From contig KV440964.1 in assembly GCA_001636495.1 (NCBI GenBank), forward strand, positions 2,372,666-2,436,665: 64,000 nt of DNA, given 5' to 3'. The notes under the pieces are model-generated. The model was given only the letters and a program-made list of their open reading frames with translations. It was not told the origin of the DNA and searched no databases. A program made the translations under genes and the position numbers. Below are positions 25,028 through 34,415 of the stretch, one piece after another (position 1 is the stretch's first letter; every line of letters starts with the position of its first letter). The stretch is from Sutcliffiella horikoshii (GTDB taxonomy: Bacteria > Bacillota > Bacilli > Bacillales > Bacillaceae_I).

Positions 25028-25605
25028 CTTTCTACTCATTCGCCAAATTCATTGTTTCAGTGGTGCTAAAGCCTATATACCGCATAAAAGTGATTGGGAG
25101 CGAAAATATACCTAGTGAAGGATCTGTTCTGATATGCTCTAATCATATCGATAATCTAGATCCTCCTGTTGTAGGAATTACCTCTCCACGGACTGTACAT
25201 TTCATGGCAAAAGAAGAGATTTTTCATGTGCCTATCCTGAAAAGCCTCCTGCCTAAACTTCATGCTTTTCCTGTTAAAAGAGGGATGAGTGACAGAGAAG
25301 CGTTAAGAAAAGCGTTAAAAGTTTTAAAGGAGGGCCACGTGCTGGGGTTATTTCCGGAAGGGACCAGAAGTAAAACAGGAGAACTTGGAAAAGGGTTGGC
25401 AGGTGCTGGGTTTTTCGCTCTTCGATCAGATGCTGCAATCGTACCGTGTGCCATAATTGGCCCTTATAAGAAGTTTCAGCCATTGAAAGTGGTATATGGA
25501 AAGCCGATTGATTTTACCCATCACCGAATGGAAAAGATTTCTGCAGAGGAAGCGACGATACTGGTAATGAATTCCATTCAGGAACTTATCGAAAAAAACA
25601 GATAG
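25024..25605 (+). CDS. plsC: 1-acyl-sn-glycerol-3-phosphate acyltransferase
   Basis: Acylates lysophosphatidic acid to phosphatidic acid at the membrane. The 193 residues show the catalytic NHIDNLD (HxxxxD, near residue 39) and FPEGTRS (near 115) motifs of the LPLAT family, with one N-terminal hydrophobic segment. The ATG overlaps the cmk stop by 4 bp. In B. subtilis the cmk neighbour differs in detail; B. anthracis-type genomes keep a plsC homologue here, as recalled. The family is certain; the exact acyl substrate is inferred. Confidence 0.9.
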   Translation: MTFYSFAKFIVSVVLKPIYRIKVIGSENIPSEGSVLICSNHIDNLDPPVVGITSPRTVHFMAKEEIFHVPILKSLLPKLHAFPVKRGMSDREALRKALKVLKEGHVLGLFPEGTRSKTGELGKGLAGAGFFALRSDAAIVPCAIIGPYKKFQPLKVVYGKPIDFTHHRMEKISAEEATILVMNSIQELIEKNR

Positions 25606-25834
25606 TTTAAGAGTTTTGACTTGACAAAATGTCCTATTTATTAGAAGTTAGTAGAAGGAAGCTAAATTTGTAGGATTTTGTTTAGATGCATCTCTACAAA
25701 TCAAAACTCGGCAGTTCTAATTGATCTGTCCAATCAATCAAGTAAGTTAACATCCGTTAATTTATGAATTATTACACGAAACAAATGCTACTTTTGTTAA
25801 GTTCGTATGTCTAGGCTTTTGCCTGCATACTTAC

Positions 25835-25851
25835 GTAACGTATACCGTTAC
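25835..25851. other. Inverted repeat in the gap before the S1-like gene
   Basis: GTAACG-tatac-CGTTAC, 45 bp upstream of the ypfD start codon. The rest of the 290-bp gap between plsC and ypfD shows no gene. The symmetry could be a protein-binding site; no known factor is recognised. Confidence 0.5.
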
Positions 25852-25895
25852 TTACATAAATAATGGATTAGCTGGTTTGTATGGAGGAGGTAATA

Positions 25896-27041
25896 ATGAT
25901 GGTGGAAGACATGAATCAAGTAGAAGTTAACAATTTAGAGGTTGGCGACAAAGTAACTGGAACAGTTACAAAAGTAGAAGAAAAGCAGGTCCTCGTATCA
26001 ATTGAGGGCAGTAAGTTAGATGGAATCATTCCGATAAGCGAACTTTCCAGCCTTCACGTGGAAAAAGCAACAGATGTGGTGGCAGAAGGTCAGGAGCTTC
26101 AACTTAAAGTGACAAAAGTGGAAGAGGAATTACTTGTTCTATCCAAAAAAGCGGTAGACGCTGATCTTGCGTGGGAAGATCTTCAAAAGAAATTTGAATC
26201 AAAGGAAGTATTCGAGGCTGAGATCAAGGATGTCGTAAAAGGTGGACTTGTGGTAGACCTTGGAGTGCGCGGATTTGTTCCCGCTTCTTTGGTAGAAAAC
26301 TATTTTGTTGATGATTTCTCTGACTACAAAGGAAAAACATTAACATTTAAAGTGGTAGAACTTGAAAAAGAGAAAAACCGTGTCATTCTTTCACACCGTG
26401 CAGTGGTGGAGGAAGAGATGCAGAATAAAAAGCTTCAATTGCTTGATACCATTGAAACTGGTCAAGTACTAGAAGGTACTGTGCAACGCATCACAGATTT
26501 CGGTGCATTTGTTGACATTGGTGGTGTGGATGGTTTGGTCCACATTTCACAACTATCCTATGAGCATGTAGGAAAGCCGTCCGATGTAGTGACAGAGGGG
26601 CAAAAAGTCAATGTTAAAGTCCTTTCCGTCGATCGTGACAATGAACGAATTTCTTTATCTATTAAAGAGACATTGCCTGGACCTTGGTCTCAAGTTTCAG
26701 AAAAGCTATCCTCTGGCAGTGTGACAGAGGGTATTGTAAAACGCCTGGTATCCTTCGGAGCTTTTGTTGAAGTACTCCCTGGAGTGGAAGGGTTGGTTCA
26801 TATTTCCCAGATTTCCAACAAACATATCGGTACTCCACATGAAGTATTGTCGGAAGGTGACAAAGTCCAAGTGAAAGTGCTGGACGTCAATGAAGCCGAC
26901 CAAAGAATTTCATTGAGTATTCGTGAGTTAGAAAAGCCTGAAGAAGAAGAGGATTACAGCCAATATAATCAATCGGAAGAGTCCGGTGGCTTCCAATTGG
27001 GTGAAATGATCGGGGATAAACTAAGCAAATTAAAGAAATAA
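25896..27041 (+). CDS. ypfD: Ribosomal protein S1-like RNA-binding protein YpfD
   Basis: An RNA-binding protein of 381 residues with four S1 (OB-fold) repeats, at about 14-80, 98-165, 185-255 and 270-340. The last two carry clear GxVxxxxxFGAFVxxxxGVxGLVHISQ signatures. The product is shorter than the six-repeat E. coli S1. B. subtilis YpfD has about 382 residues; it is not essential there. The strong SD GGAGGAGG at 25883 supports ATG 25896 (or 25899). Usually annotated rpsA-like; its role in translation initiation in low-GC Gram-positives is doubtful. Confidence 0.94.
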   Translation: MMVEDMNQVEVNNLEVGDKVTGTVTKVEEKQVLVSIEGSKLDGIIPISELSSLHVEKATDVVAEGQELQLKVTKVEEELLVLSKKAVDADLAWEDLQKKFESKEVFEAEIKDVVKGGLVVDLGVRGFVPASLVENYFVDDFSDYKGKTLTFKVVELEKEKNRVILSHRAVVEEEMQNKKLQLLDTIETGQVLEGTVQRITDFGAFVDIGGVDGLVHISQLSYEHVGKPSDVVTEGQKVNVKVLSVDRDNERISLSIKETLPGPWSQVSEKLSSGSVTEGIVKRLVSFGAFVEVLPGVEGLVHISQISNKHIGTPHEVLSEGDKVQVKVLDVNEADQRISLSIRELEKPEEEEDYSQYNQSEESGGFQLGEMIGDKLSKLKK

Positions 27042-27084
27042 TAGATGTTAAATTAATTTTATAGATAGATGGAATATCAAACTT

Positions 27085-27207
27085 TTGATTGCAGCACAAG
27101 GCGAAGACTCCAGCGGGGGAGTAGCGACAATGTTGAGACCCCGCAGGGCGTAGCCCGAGGAGGCTCAAGGTCGCCCCGCGGAAAGCGAAGCCCAGTGCGG
27201 AAATCAA
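27085..27207. repeat. Dispersed Bacillaceae intergenic repeat, copy 2
   Basis: Opposite orientation to the copy at 8363-8481. It contains AGACTCCAGCGGG, TGAGACCCCGC, GAGGAGGCTCA and CGCCCCGCGGAAAGCGAAG, bounded by TTGATT and AATCAA ends. It fills the gap between ypfD and fni. Confidence 0.75.
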
Positions 27208-27271
27208 AAGTAGTCTAAAGGGAACCATTGATCATAAAAGCAGTCAAAATAACTATGTCTAGGTGATAACG

Positions 27272-28333
27272 GTGAGCAGAGCACAAAGGAAAATGGACCA
27301 TATTCAACATGCATTAACAACAGGGCAGTTAAGACAGACCGGTTTTGACGATGTCATGTTCGTTCATCAAAGCTTGCCTGACCGTGCCGTTACTGACATA
27401 AAATTGAATACAAAAATAGGCGAACTTACATTAAGTTCGCCTATTTTTATCAATGCTATGACAGGCGGAGGCGGAAAAGATACATTAGAGATTAATAAAG
27501 GGTTGGCTGAGGTTGCAAAAGCATGTAACATCGGCTTGGCTGTTGGATCTCAAATGTCGGCAATAAAAGATAGCAATGAGGCAGCCACCTATGAAGTGGT
27601 AAGAGAGATAAACAAAGATGGCGTCATCTTTGCGAATTTGGGCAGTGAGGCAACTGTTGATCAAGCCAAGCGTGCCGTTGACATGCTTGAAGCAAATGCC
27701 ATGCAGATTCATTTAAATGTCATACAGGAGTTAGTCATGCCGGAAGGAGATCGAGATTTTACCGGAGCACTTCGCAGGATTGAGCGTATGGTAAGTTCCT
27801 TGCAGGTTCCGGTTATTGTGAAAGAGACGGGATTTGGCATCAGTAGGGAAACCGCGAAGAAACTATTCGATGTGGGGGTTTCGGTTGTGGATGTCAGTGG
27901 TTTCGGAGGCACTAACTTCTCTAAAATCGAAAATGAACGACGTACGAGTAGGTTAGAATTTTTTGATAACTGGGGGATCTCTACAGCCGTATCCATAGCC
28001 GAAGTGAAAAATGCTGTGCCCCAAAAGGCTATTATTGGTTCCGGTGGCATCCAAAGTCCAATGGACATTGCTAAAGCCATAGCTTTGGGAGCCTCGGGTG
28101 TAGGAATGGCGGGTTATTTTCTCAAAGTATATATGGAAGAGGGGCAAGAAGCACTCGTAAAGCTAATTCATCAAACGCATGATGAATTAAAGTGGGTGAT
28201 GACGGCACTTGGCGCTTCTACTATTGATCAACTTCAGCAAGTTCCGTTGATTATAAGTGGTGAAACTTATCATTGGTTAAATCAGCGCAGAGTGGATTGT
28301 GCTGTCTATAGCAATAGGTCCCTAGAAGAATAG
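27272..28333 (+). CDS. fni: Type 2 isopentenyl-diphosphate delta-isomerase
   Basis: Interconverts isopentenyl and dimethylallyl diphosphate with FMN and NADPH. The 353 residues have the family's [14 protein letters not shown] start, NAMTGGGGK (about 67), the [15 protein letters not shown] block with FMN contacts, and [13 protein letters not shown]. The GTG at 27272 is preferred because AGGTGAT precedes it and the N-terminus then matches the B. subtilis enzyme. The product would feed hepS/hepT. Odd feature: codons 47-59 contain a perfect 17-bp hairpin with a T-run, listed separately. A terminator ends the gene. Confidence 0.95.
   Translation: MSRAQRKMDHIQHALTTGQLRQTGFDDVMFVHQSLPDRAVTDIKLNTKIGELTLSSPIFINAMTGGGGKDTLEINKGLAEVAKACNIGLAVGSQMSAIKDSNEAATYEVVREINKDGVIFANLGSEATVDQAKRAVDMLEANAMQIHLNVIQELVMPEGDRDFTGALRRIERMVSSLQVPVIVKETGFGISRETAKKLFDVGVSVVDVSGFGGTNFSKIENERRTSRLEFFDNWGISTAVSIAEVKNAVPQKAIIGSGGIQSPMDIAKAIALGASGVGMAGYFLKVYMEEGQEALVKLIHQTHDELKWVMTALGASTIDQLQQVPLIISGETYHWLNQRRVDCAVYSNRSLEE
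27412..27448 (+). other. Perfect 17-bp inverted repeat with T-run inside fni
   Basis: AAAAATAGGCGAACTTA (27412-27428), a three-base loop CAT, and TAAGTTCGCCTATTTTT (27432-27448). It encodes the conserved [12 protein letters not shown] segment in frame, yet has the shape of an intrinsic terminator: GC-containing stem ending in five T residues. Confidence 0.85.
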
Positions 28334-28342
28334 ATTGCATAT

Positions 28343-28393
28343 AAAAACATCGTCTTTATCCTAGTTATAGGATGGAAGGCGATGTTTTTTTGT
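28343..28393 (+). terminator. Rho-independent terminator after fni
   Basis: AAAACATCG-CTT-ATCCTA arm, short loop, TAGGAT-AAG-CGATGTTTT arm and a T-run. Confidence 0.88.
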
Positions 28394-28413
28394 TAGCATT
28401 TATATATTGGTTT

Positions 28414-28545
28414 TTACTTATTTCTTTCTCGTGCTTCATTTGGACCTTCCATACTTGTCGCTCCAGGGTACTTTAGAGATTGATCTCGATCCGACTCCGT
28501 TCTCTTTTGGGCTTTGAGTTTTCTTTCTTGTCTATCTTTTCCCAT
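28414..28545 (-). CDS. ypzI: Small basic protein YpzI family
   Basis: A 43-residue hydrophilic protein on the minus strand starting MGKDRQERKLKAQKRTESD and ending with a GPNEARERNK tail. It resembles the short YpzI family of Bacillus found at this site. The start at 28545 is supported by the SD GAGGTGAT seven bases upstream; the longer open frame upstream has no SD. Function is unknown. It overlaps no other gene and is convergent with fni. Confidence 0.7.
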   Translation of the reverse strand: MGKDRQERKLKAQKRTESDRDQSLKYPGATSMEGPNEARERNK

Positions 28546-28669
28546 GTGATCACCTCTTTTCGGTTGGTTGAGGATTATTATTCTCTTTTTCAACGAAAAC
28601 ATACTGTCAAACATGATTAGTATTCCTTGTTTTTAGGCATAATGATTTGGTGAAAGGAGGGATGGGGAA

Positions 28670-29275
28670 ATGGAAACGGCAGGGCTTTATTTTTATTTTC
28701 TTGGGTGGATAGGTTGGATTATCATAACATTTTTCTTTCCAAAGTCATCTGTTCGTACATTTCTGTCTATTTTGTTGCTTCTAGTAATGGCGGGATCGGC
28801 AACTTACATGAACTTATTTGGATTTAACGTGAATATTGCTTTTATTTTTCTAGTGTTTACAGCAATCATCTTATTAGCAAAAACAATGAAACAAAAATAC
28901 TTTCTTCATTATTTCTCCATCTGTACATTGTCCCTGGCATATGTATGCTTCGTCATTTTTGAAATATACGATCCGGTGTGGATTATTCTTGACAGGATGT
29001 GGATGCTTTCCTTCATTCTTCTATATTTATCCTTACTATTGTTCAAAACAAAGTGGGAAAGGTTCGTCTTTATGCTTACAGGAGTTTTGCAAGGGGAGAT
29101 TTTGAATAGCATGGTCTTAAATAGTGTTTTTTCCTATTCTGTGATAGGTTCTTATGAATTTTTGGCCGTTCTCTTCTTAACGTCTGCGGGTCTTGGCACA
29201 TGGATGATTTTTGAAACGGTTACAATCTATCTAGATTCGGTCATACAAAAACGTGTAAGGGAGAGACAAGGATGA
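28670..29275 (+). CDS. yphA: Membrane protein YphA
   Basis: A 201-residue polytopic protein with six or seven hydrophobic helices and a basic C-terminal tail (QKRVRERQG). No enzyme motif is visible. Gene order matches B. subtilis yphA. The ATG has a strong SD (AAAGGAGGG). The stop codon overlaps the ATG of the next gene (ATGA), and that gene overlaps the third, giving a tightly coupled three-gene operon. B. subtilis yphA/yphB are linked to spore formation by expression and mutant data as I recall, so a spore-envelope role is inferred. Confidence 0.8.
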   Translation: METAGLYFYFLGWIGWIIITFFFPKSSVRTFLSILLLLVMAGSATYMNLFGFNVNIAFIFLVFTAIILLAKTMKQKYFLHYFSICTLSLAYVCFVIFEIYDPVWIILDRMWMLSFILLYLSLLLFKTKWERFVFMLTGVLQGEILNSMVLNSVFSYSVIGSYEFLAVLFLTSAGLGTWMIFETVTIYLDSVIQKRVRERQG

Positions 29276-30168
29276 ACGAATATACCTATCCGATTCTTTT
29301 CGGAGTATTAATAGGTCTTGCGACAAGAATGTATATGCTGGTGACAGATTATCGACAGTATCCTACCTATTTACATGGGAAAATCATTCATCTATCCCTT
29401 GCTTTCATTGCCTCCGGGCTTGGGACAATCGCCGTTCCAGCTATTATGGAACAAGAATTTGCTGCAATTACCTTTTTGGCTCTGGCGGCCTCCCAATTCC
29501 GAGATGTTCGGAACATGGAAAGAAATACGCTTACAGAATTGGATGCCTATGAACTGGTACCGAGGGGGAACACCTATATAGAGGGAATTGCCATTGCGTT
29601 TGAGGGGAGAAACTATTTGGTCATGATTACAGCTTTTCTCGCCACCCTTGCGTATCTTGCGGCTAATGTATGGGTTGGATTGATTGTCGGGATATCAGCC
29701 GCTTTGCTTTCTCATAAGCTGATGACAGGCGGGCAATTGAAGGATATCGTGGATATTGAATATGTGAAGCCTCACTTTGAAGGGGCGGGTTTATATGTGG
29801 ATAACATATATATCATGAATATAGGTTTGCCTGATCGGCAAAAAGAGGTGCTGAAATATGGAATGGGGTTTATATTGAAGCCTAAGAACTTCAATGCCCG
29901 GACAACTATTGCGAATCTTGGTCAAAGACAAGCGATACTTCATGACATGTCCACTGCATTAGGTGTTTATCGTGACTCCGGGACCCCTGCCCTCGTTCCG
30001 TTGGCAAAGAGGGATCTAGATGATGGACGTGTAGGGGTATTCCTTTTACCGCAAGAACAGGACCTTGAAATAGGGATGGCAATCCTCGAACAGGTCCCAA
30101 CATTGGAAAATGCGATTAGAATGCCTACGAAGAACCTGAAAAAGAAGGTGAAGAAGGATGGAAATTGA
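29272..30168 (+). CDS. yphB: YIEGIA family membrane protein (YphB)
   Basis: A 298-residue protein with about five membrane helices in the first 150 residues and a soluble C-terminal domain (about 160-298). It contains the name-giving YIEGIA at about residue 102, in NTYIEGIAIAFEGRNY. Members are restricted to spore formers, and the B. subtilis relative is associated with spore envelope assembly (seaA, recalled). The start ATG overlaps the yphA stop by 4 bp, and the 3' end overlaps the small cap-subunit gene by 11 bp, which argues for a multi-protein complex. Confidence 0.85.
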   Translation: MNEYTYPILFGVLIGLATRMYMLVTDYRQYPTYLHGKIIHLSLAFIASGLGTIAVPAIMEQEFAAITFLALAASQFRDVRNMERNTLTELDAYELVPRGNTYIEGIAIAFEGRNYLVMITAFLATLAYLAANVWVGLIVGISAALLSHKLMTGGQLKDIVDIEYVKPHFEGAGLYVDNIYIMNIGLPDRQKEVLKYGMGFILKPKNFNARTTIANLGQRQAILHDMSTALGVYRDSGTPALVPLAKRDLDDGRVGVFLLPQEQDLEIGMAILEQVPTLENAIRMPTKNLKKKVKKDGN

Positions 30169-30349
30169 AATCGGAAAGTATATTCTTGCTGTAATTACCA
30201 CCAATACTTCTAAAATAGCTGGAGGAGCACCCATTTTCACCTGTGAGACGAAAGAGGAAATGGAATTTATCGCTGCCAACTTGGAAGCGATTCTCGATGG
30301 AATTGCGCATGGGCTAGGTGAAGAATTGTATGTCATCGTCAAACATTAA
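30158..30349 (+). CDS. Capping complex subunit for YIEGIA
   Basis: A 63-residue soluble protein, MEIEIGKYILAVITTNTSKI..., with alternating hydrophobic residues suggesting a small alpha/beta fold. Proteins of this size next to YIEGIA genes carry this family name. It begins inside the end of yphB (11-bp overlap) with the SD GAAGAAGG, so production is coupled to yphB. Function is known only by association. Confidence 0.8.
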   Translation: MEIEIGKYILAVITTNTSKIAGGAPIFTCETKEEMEFIAANLEAILDGIAHGLGEELYVIVKH

Positions 30350-30422
30350 GACATAGAATGCTACTTGTGAAAAAAGTCAGACTTCCTTATTGGACTGAAT
30401 AATGTTAAACTATTCAAGTTAG

Positions 30423-30450
30423 ACCTTCCTTTTGCAGGAGGGTTTCTTTT
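30423..30450 (+). terminator. Terminator after the yphA-yphB-cap operon
   Basis: ACCTTCCT and AGGAGGGT arms (one G-U pair), five-base loop and a T-rich tail. The remaining 150 bp to der is AT-rich with no gene. Confidence 0.65.
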
Positions 30451-30607
30451 ATTAGCTCACTGGAGATTGAAACTCGTTGTAGCAACAAAGTATCCGAAAA
30501 CAACCTTTAGTAAAGACTAAGATTATCACAAAATTATAAGTAGAATTTCTTGTTTTTATGAATGAGAATATTTACATATACATTAGAAAAATGGGAGGGT
30601 GGTCACC

Positions 30608-31918
30608 ATGCCAAAACCAACCGTAGCGATCGTTGGAAGACCAAACGTGGGAAAATCCACTATATTTAACCGAATTGTTGGAGAGAGAATCTCCATTGTA
30701 GAAGATGTACCTGGAGTGACAAGAGATAGAATTTACAGCTCTGGAGAATGGCTAAACCAATATTTTAATGTCATTGATACTGGTGGAATAGAGATAAGTG
30801 ACGCTCCATTTATGACACAAATCCGTGAGCAAGCGGAGATTGCCATTGATGAAGCGGATGTTATCATCTTCATGACAAATGGCCGCGAAGGGTTGACGAC
30901 AGCGGATGAAGAGGTAGCTAAAATACTTTACCGTTCTAAAAAGCCTGTAGTAGTTGCTGTAAACAAAGTGGACAATCCTGATATGAGAGATACCTTATAT
31001 GACTTTTATGCACTAGGTTTCGGGGAGCCGATTCCTATTTCAGGTTCTCATGGCTTGGGTCTGGGAGACCTGCTGGACTTCGTAATTGATAATTTTCCTA
31101 AAAATCAAGAGGAAGACTATGATGACGATATTATCAAATTCTCTCTGATTGGGCGTCCGAACGTTGGTAAATCTTCTTTGGTCAACGCGCTACTTGGAGA
31201 GGATCGAGTTATTGTAAGTGACATTGCCGGAACCACTAGAGATGCAATTGACACCCCCTATACGTATGACGGAAAAGATTACGTTATCATTGATACAGCA
31301 GGAATGCGTAAAAAAGGGAAAGTGTATGAGACTACCGAAAAGTATAGTGTACTACGTGCGTTAAGAGCGATTGAACGCTCAGATGTTGCTCTTATCGTAA
31401 TTGATGGAGAAGAGGGCATCATCGAGCAGGATAAAAAGATTGCAGGTTACGCGCATGAAGCTGGTAGAGCGATTGTGATCGTAGTAAACAAATGGGATGC
31501 AGTTGAAAAAGACGAGAAGACAATGAAAGAGTTTGAACAGAAAATCAGAGATCATTTCTTATTCCTTGATTATGCTCCGATTGTTTTCTTGTCTGCAAAA
31601 ACAAAAAAACGCATTCATACTCTGATACCGAAGATTGAAATGGCGAGTGAAAATCATTCCATGCGTGTGGTGACAACTGTGTTGAATGATGTCATCATGG
31701 ATGCAGTTGCCATGAACCCAACACCAACAGACAAAGGGCAACGTTTGAAAATCTACTATGCGACTCAGGTTGCCATTAAACCGCCTACCTTTGTCATTTT
31801 CGTAAATGATCCAGAACTACTGCATTTCTCTTACAAGCGATTCCTTGAGAACCGTATAAGAGATGCATTCGGATTTGAAGGAACACCTATTAAACTTATC
31901 GCACGTCCACGTAAATAA
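30608..31918 (+). CDS. der: Ribosome biogenesis GTPase Der (EngA)
   Basis: An essential GTPase with tandem G domains needed for 50S subunit assembly. The 436 residues have [13 protein letters not shown] (about 9) and [13 protein letters not shown] (about 181), DTGG and DTAG switch motifs, NKVD and NKWD specificity motifs, and a C-terminal KH-like domain. The ATG at 30608 gives the standard [12 protein letters not shown] start with GGGAGGG upstream; the in-frame GTG/ATG three codons earlier overlaps the SD. It is probably co-transcribed with gpsA, 17 bp downstream. Confidence 0.97.
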   Translation: MPKPTVAIVGRPNVGKSTIFNRIVGERISIVEDVPGVTRDRIYSSGEWLNQYFNVIDTGGIEISDAPFMTQIREQAEIAIDEADVIIFMTNGREGLTTADEEVAKILYRSKKPVVVAVNKVDNPDMRDTLYDFYALGFGEPIPISGSHGLGLGDLLDFVIDNFPKNQEEDYDDDIIKFSLIGRPNVGKSSLVNALLGEDRVIVSDIAGTTRDAIDTPYTYDGKDYVIIDTAGMRKKGKVYETTEKYSVLRALRAIERSDVALIVIDGEEGIIEQDKKIAGYAHEAGRAIVIVVNKWDAVEKDEKTMKEFEQKIRDHFLFLDYAPIVFLSAKTKKRIHTLIPKIEMASENHSMRVVTTVLNDVIMDAVAMNPTPTDKGQRLKIYYATQVAIKPPTFVIFVNDPELLHFSYKRFLENRIRDAFGFEGTPIKLIARPRK

Positions 31919-31935
31919 CAGGGAGGAGTGAGTTA

Positions 31936-32970
31936 GTGAAAAAGGTAGCTGTTTTAGGAGCAGGAAGCTGGGGGACAGCCCTTGCAATCGTTCTTGCAGA
32001 TAATAACCATGAAGTTCGTCTTTGGGGGCATAAAGAGGCTCAAATAGATGAAATCAACAAGTTTCATAAAAATGAAAAATATTTAAAAAACATTATCCTA
32101 TCAGATCGGATCGTTGGATACACCTCCATGGAAGAGGCTGTTAGCGGGGTAGAAGCCGTTGTGCTTGCCGTACCGACAAAAGCGATGAGGGAAGTATGTC
32201 AGCAAGTGAAAGGCTACTTGTCCTCTCCTACCTTGTTTGTCCATGTCAGTAAGGGAATCGAGCCAGATACTCACCTGCGTGTATCTGAGGTGATTGAAGA
32301 GGAGTTGCCGGAGTCTGTCCGCAAAGCGGTGGTCGTTCTATCTGGCCCGAGTCATGCCGAAGAGGTGAGCCTCAGACAGCCTACAACAGTAACTGCTGCT
32401 TCACTGGATGTGGAAGCGGCTGAGAAAGTGCAAGACCTTTTCATCAATCAGCATTTCCGCGTTTATACAAATACAGATGTGGTAGGCGTTGAAATCGGTG
32501 GCTCACTAAAAAACATCATTGCTTTGGCAGCGGGTATTACAGATGGCCTTGGCTATGGTGATAACGCAAAGGCCGCATTGATAACAAGGGGCCTTGCCGA
32601 GATAGCTCGCCTTGGCAGCTGCTTGGGTGCAAACCCACTTACATTCCTCGGCCTTACAGGCATGGGGGACCTTATCGTAACATGCACAAGTGTCCACAGC
32701 AGAAACTGGCGTGCGGGTAATATGTTAGGAAAAGGGATGAAACTTGAAGAGGTATTGGAAAATATGGGAATGGTAGTGGAAGGTGTACGTACGACAAAGG
32801 CCGCTTACCAACTCTCCCAAAAACTCCAAGTCAAAATGCCTTTGACTTCCGCTCTATACCATGTACTTTTTGACGGGGTGGACCCAAAAGACGCGGTAGA
32901 CGAGCTCATGAGCCGAACCAAAACTACAGAACTGGATGATCTTGCACAGCTTCTTGGTGATAGAGTCTAA
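31936..32970 (+). CDS. gpsA: Glycerol-3-phosphate dehydrogenase [NAD(P)+]
   Basis: Reduces dihydroxyacetone phosphate to sn-glycerol 3-phosphate for phospholipid synthesis. The 344 residues have the N-terminal Rossmann motif [10 protein letters not shown] (about 8), [17 protein letters not shown] and the catalytic-Lys block [21 protein letters not shown] (about 187). The start is GTG with GGGAGGAG upstream. It follows der closely, as in B. subtilis. The product joins the plsC pathway encoded 6 kb upstream. A terminator follows. Confidence 0.96.
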   Translation: MKKVAVLGAGSWGTALAIVLADNNHEVRLWGHKEAQIDEINKFHKNEKYLKNIILSDRIVGYTSMEEAVSGVEAVVLAVPTKAMREVCQQVKGYLSSPTLFVHVSKGIEPDTHLRVSEVIEEELPESVRKAVVVLSGPSHAEEVSLRQPTTVTAASLDVEAAEKVQDLFINQHFRVYTNTDVVGVEIGGSLKNIIALAAGITDGLGYGDNAKAALITRGLAEIARLGSCLGANPLTFLGLTGMGDLIVTCTSVHSRNWRAGNMLGKGMKLEEVLENMGMVVEGVRTTKAAYQLSQKLQVKMPLTSALYHVLFDGVDPKDAVDELMSRTKTTELDDLAQLLGDRV

Positions 32971-32982
32971 ATCTAATTTCAA

Positions 32983-33017
32983 AGCGCCACTCCCCTTAAA
33001 AGGAGGCGGCGTTTTTT
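32983..33017 (+). terminator. Rho-independent terminator after gpsA
   Basis: CGCC-CTCC and GGAGGCGGCG arms around TTAAAA, then six T residues. Confidence 0.8.
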
Positions 33018-33020
33018 AAA

Positions 33021-33050
33021 AGGTCCGCGGAAAGCGAAGCCATTTGCGGA
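33021..33050. repeat. Fragment of the dispersed intergenic repeat
   Basis: Matches only the end of the repeat at 27085-27207 (CCGCGGAAAGCGAAGCC ... GCGGAAATCA). The rest of that element is missing, so this is a decayed copy. Confidence 0.6.
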
Positions 33051-33074
33051 AATCACTAGCGGTGTAAAAAACAA

Positions 33075-33114
33075 TAAAAAAAGCTGAAGTAAAAGGGGCC
33101 ATTTTTACTTCAGC
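33075..33114 (-). terminator. Minus-strand terminator without an annotated gene
   Basis: A perfect 12-bp stem GCTGAAGTAAAA/TTTTACTTCAGC with an eight-base loop. The T-run exists only on the minus strand (seven A residues at 33076-33082), so it would end a leftward transcript. No minus-strand protein gene lies upstream of it in the 33115-33440 gap. A 24-codon minus-strand frame (33128-33202) has no SD and is not reported as a gene. Confidence 0.7.
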
Positions 33115-33407
33115 ATGATATATAAGACTAAATAATCCAATCCCACAGCTCAACCAGTGATATCCTCATACACATCTTATGCGGCAATTTACATACATGC
33201 ATCGCCAAATGCCTATTTATTGCAAAAAAGCTTGTAAAAATTATGGATTACTACCTAAGCGCACCCTCCTATCGTTTCTTCTTTATAAGTTATGCGCTTG
33301 TTAGATATGGGTGTTTGTTTATTTTTCATAATTTTGTCCAATTTATGACCCCTGCCAAAATGCCCCGTTCTTATACGATGAATGGTGTTTTTTTCATGTA
33401 TATCTTA

Positions 33408-33416
33408 TGCTATAAT
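33408..33416 (+). promoter_or_regulatory. Extended -10 promoter of yphE
   Basis: TGCTATAAT, an extended -10 element, 26 bp before the yphE start codon. The -35 position is T-rich and weak. Confidence 0.6.
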
Positions 33417-33441
33417 GTTTCACGGAAAAGGAGAGATGAGG

Positions 33442-33648
33442 ATGTCACCTGCATTGATGAAGATGTGGATTTCATTTGTAGCAATGGGATTCATGTTTAT
33501 ATCCGTTATGACCGTTTATTTTACTAGATTTAAGATTAAAAATACCATTGTAAGAGGGATTCTGAACACCATTGCTTTTTTATTGATCGTTCTTGCTGGA
33601 CTTATTATTTTCTATGTAGTATTCAGCGGTCCGGTCCCGGAACAATAA
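33442..33648 (+). CDS. yphE: DUF2768 membrane protein YphE
   Basis: A 68-residue protein with two membrane helices (about 4-26 and 38-60) and a short GPVPEQ tail. The ATG at 33442 is best placed for the SD AAAGGAG (33427-33433); the ATG at 33436 is too close. Family and position correspond to B. subtilis yphE. Function is unknown. It lies 22 bp before yphF and is likely co-transcribed with it. Confidence 0.82.
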   Translation: MSPALMKMWISFVAMGFMFISVMTVYFTRFKIKNTIVRGILNTIAFLLIVLAGLIIFYVVFSGPVPEQ

Positions 33649-33670
33649 GAGATGAAGGAAGGAATAATGT

Positions 33671-34402
33671 ATGACATTAAATAAGTTCTTCCTCTTAGTA
33701 GGAATGATGGTGGTTAGTACCTTGCTCTCAGGCTGTTTATACCCGCAAGACCGCATGAAGCAAAACCAGGTGCCGTATTTGGATCAGTTGGAAGCCGTTC
33801 AGTCCTCAGTGAATCAATATCGGGAAGCGAATGGTGGTTTATTGCCAATTAAAGATAGAGATATGGAAACCCCAATCTATCAGAAGTACCCAATTGATTT
33901 CAATAAGCTTTCACCAAGATACATACAAGAGCCTCCCGGGACAGCTTACGAGAGTGGGGGAGTCTATCTATATGTATTAGTGGATGTAGAGGAAAATCCA
34001 TCGGTCAAACTGATTGATTTGAGGGTTGCTGAGCAAATAAGAGATATCAATCTAAGGATTGATATGTACAAACGTTCAAATAATGGATATGCACCAATTA
34101 AAGAAGTGATTAATGATCAAGCATTCAAGATAGATTGGGAAAAGCTGGGCTATTCGACCGAACCTTTTGCAGAAAGCCCGATTTCCGGAAAGAACCTGCC
34201 GTTCATCCTTAATAGTGCCGGACAAGCGCAATTGGACTATTCCATTGACTTATATGACTTTTTACAAAAATACGAACATGATTATGAACAAGGTGATGAC
34301 ATCCGTGACATCATTGTGGACAACTCTGTTTTTGTACCCGCATATTCCCTGCCATATACCTTAGATGAGAATAATGAACCAGTGATTTCAAAACCTGAAT
34401 AG
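33671..34402 (+). CDS. yphF: Lipoprotein YphF
   Basis: A 243-residue exported lipoprotein: signal helix (about 6-20) ending in the lipobox LSGC with the lipidated Cys at about 22. The mature part contains two related modules of about 60 residues: VNQYREANGGLLPIKD...IDFNKLS and IDMYKRSNNGYAPIKE...IDWEKLG. This indicates an internal duplication. Function is unknown. It sits between yphE and spoIVA as in B. subtilis. A T-rich terminator follows. Confidence 0.85.
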   Translation: MTLNKFFLLVGMMVVSTLLSGCLYPQDRMKQNQVPYLDQLEAVQSSVNQYREANGGLLPIKDRDMETPIYQKYPIDFNKLSPRYIQEPPGTAYESGGVYLYVLVDVEENPSVKLIDLRVAEQIRDINLRIDMYKRSNNGYAPIKEVINDQAFKIDWEKLGYSTEPFAESPISGKNLPFILNSAGQAQLDYSIDLYDFLQKYEHDYEQGDDIRDIIVDNSVFVPAYSLPYTLDENNEPVISKPE

Positions 34403-34415
34403 AAAAATTGTCATG

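Noticed and set aside
33128-33202. 24-codon minus-strand frame in the gpsA-yphE gap
   Set aside because: No Shine-Dalgarno sequence and no family recognised; too short to support as a gene, though it falls within the possible minus-strand RNA.
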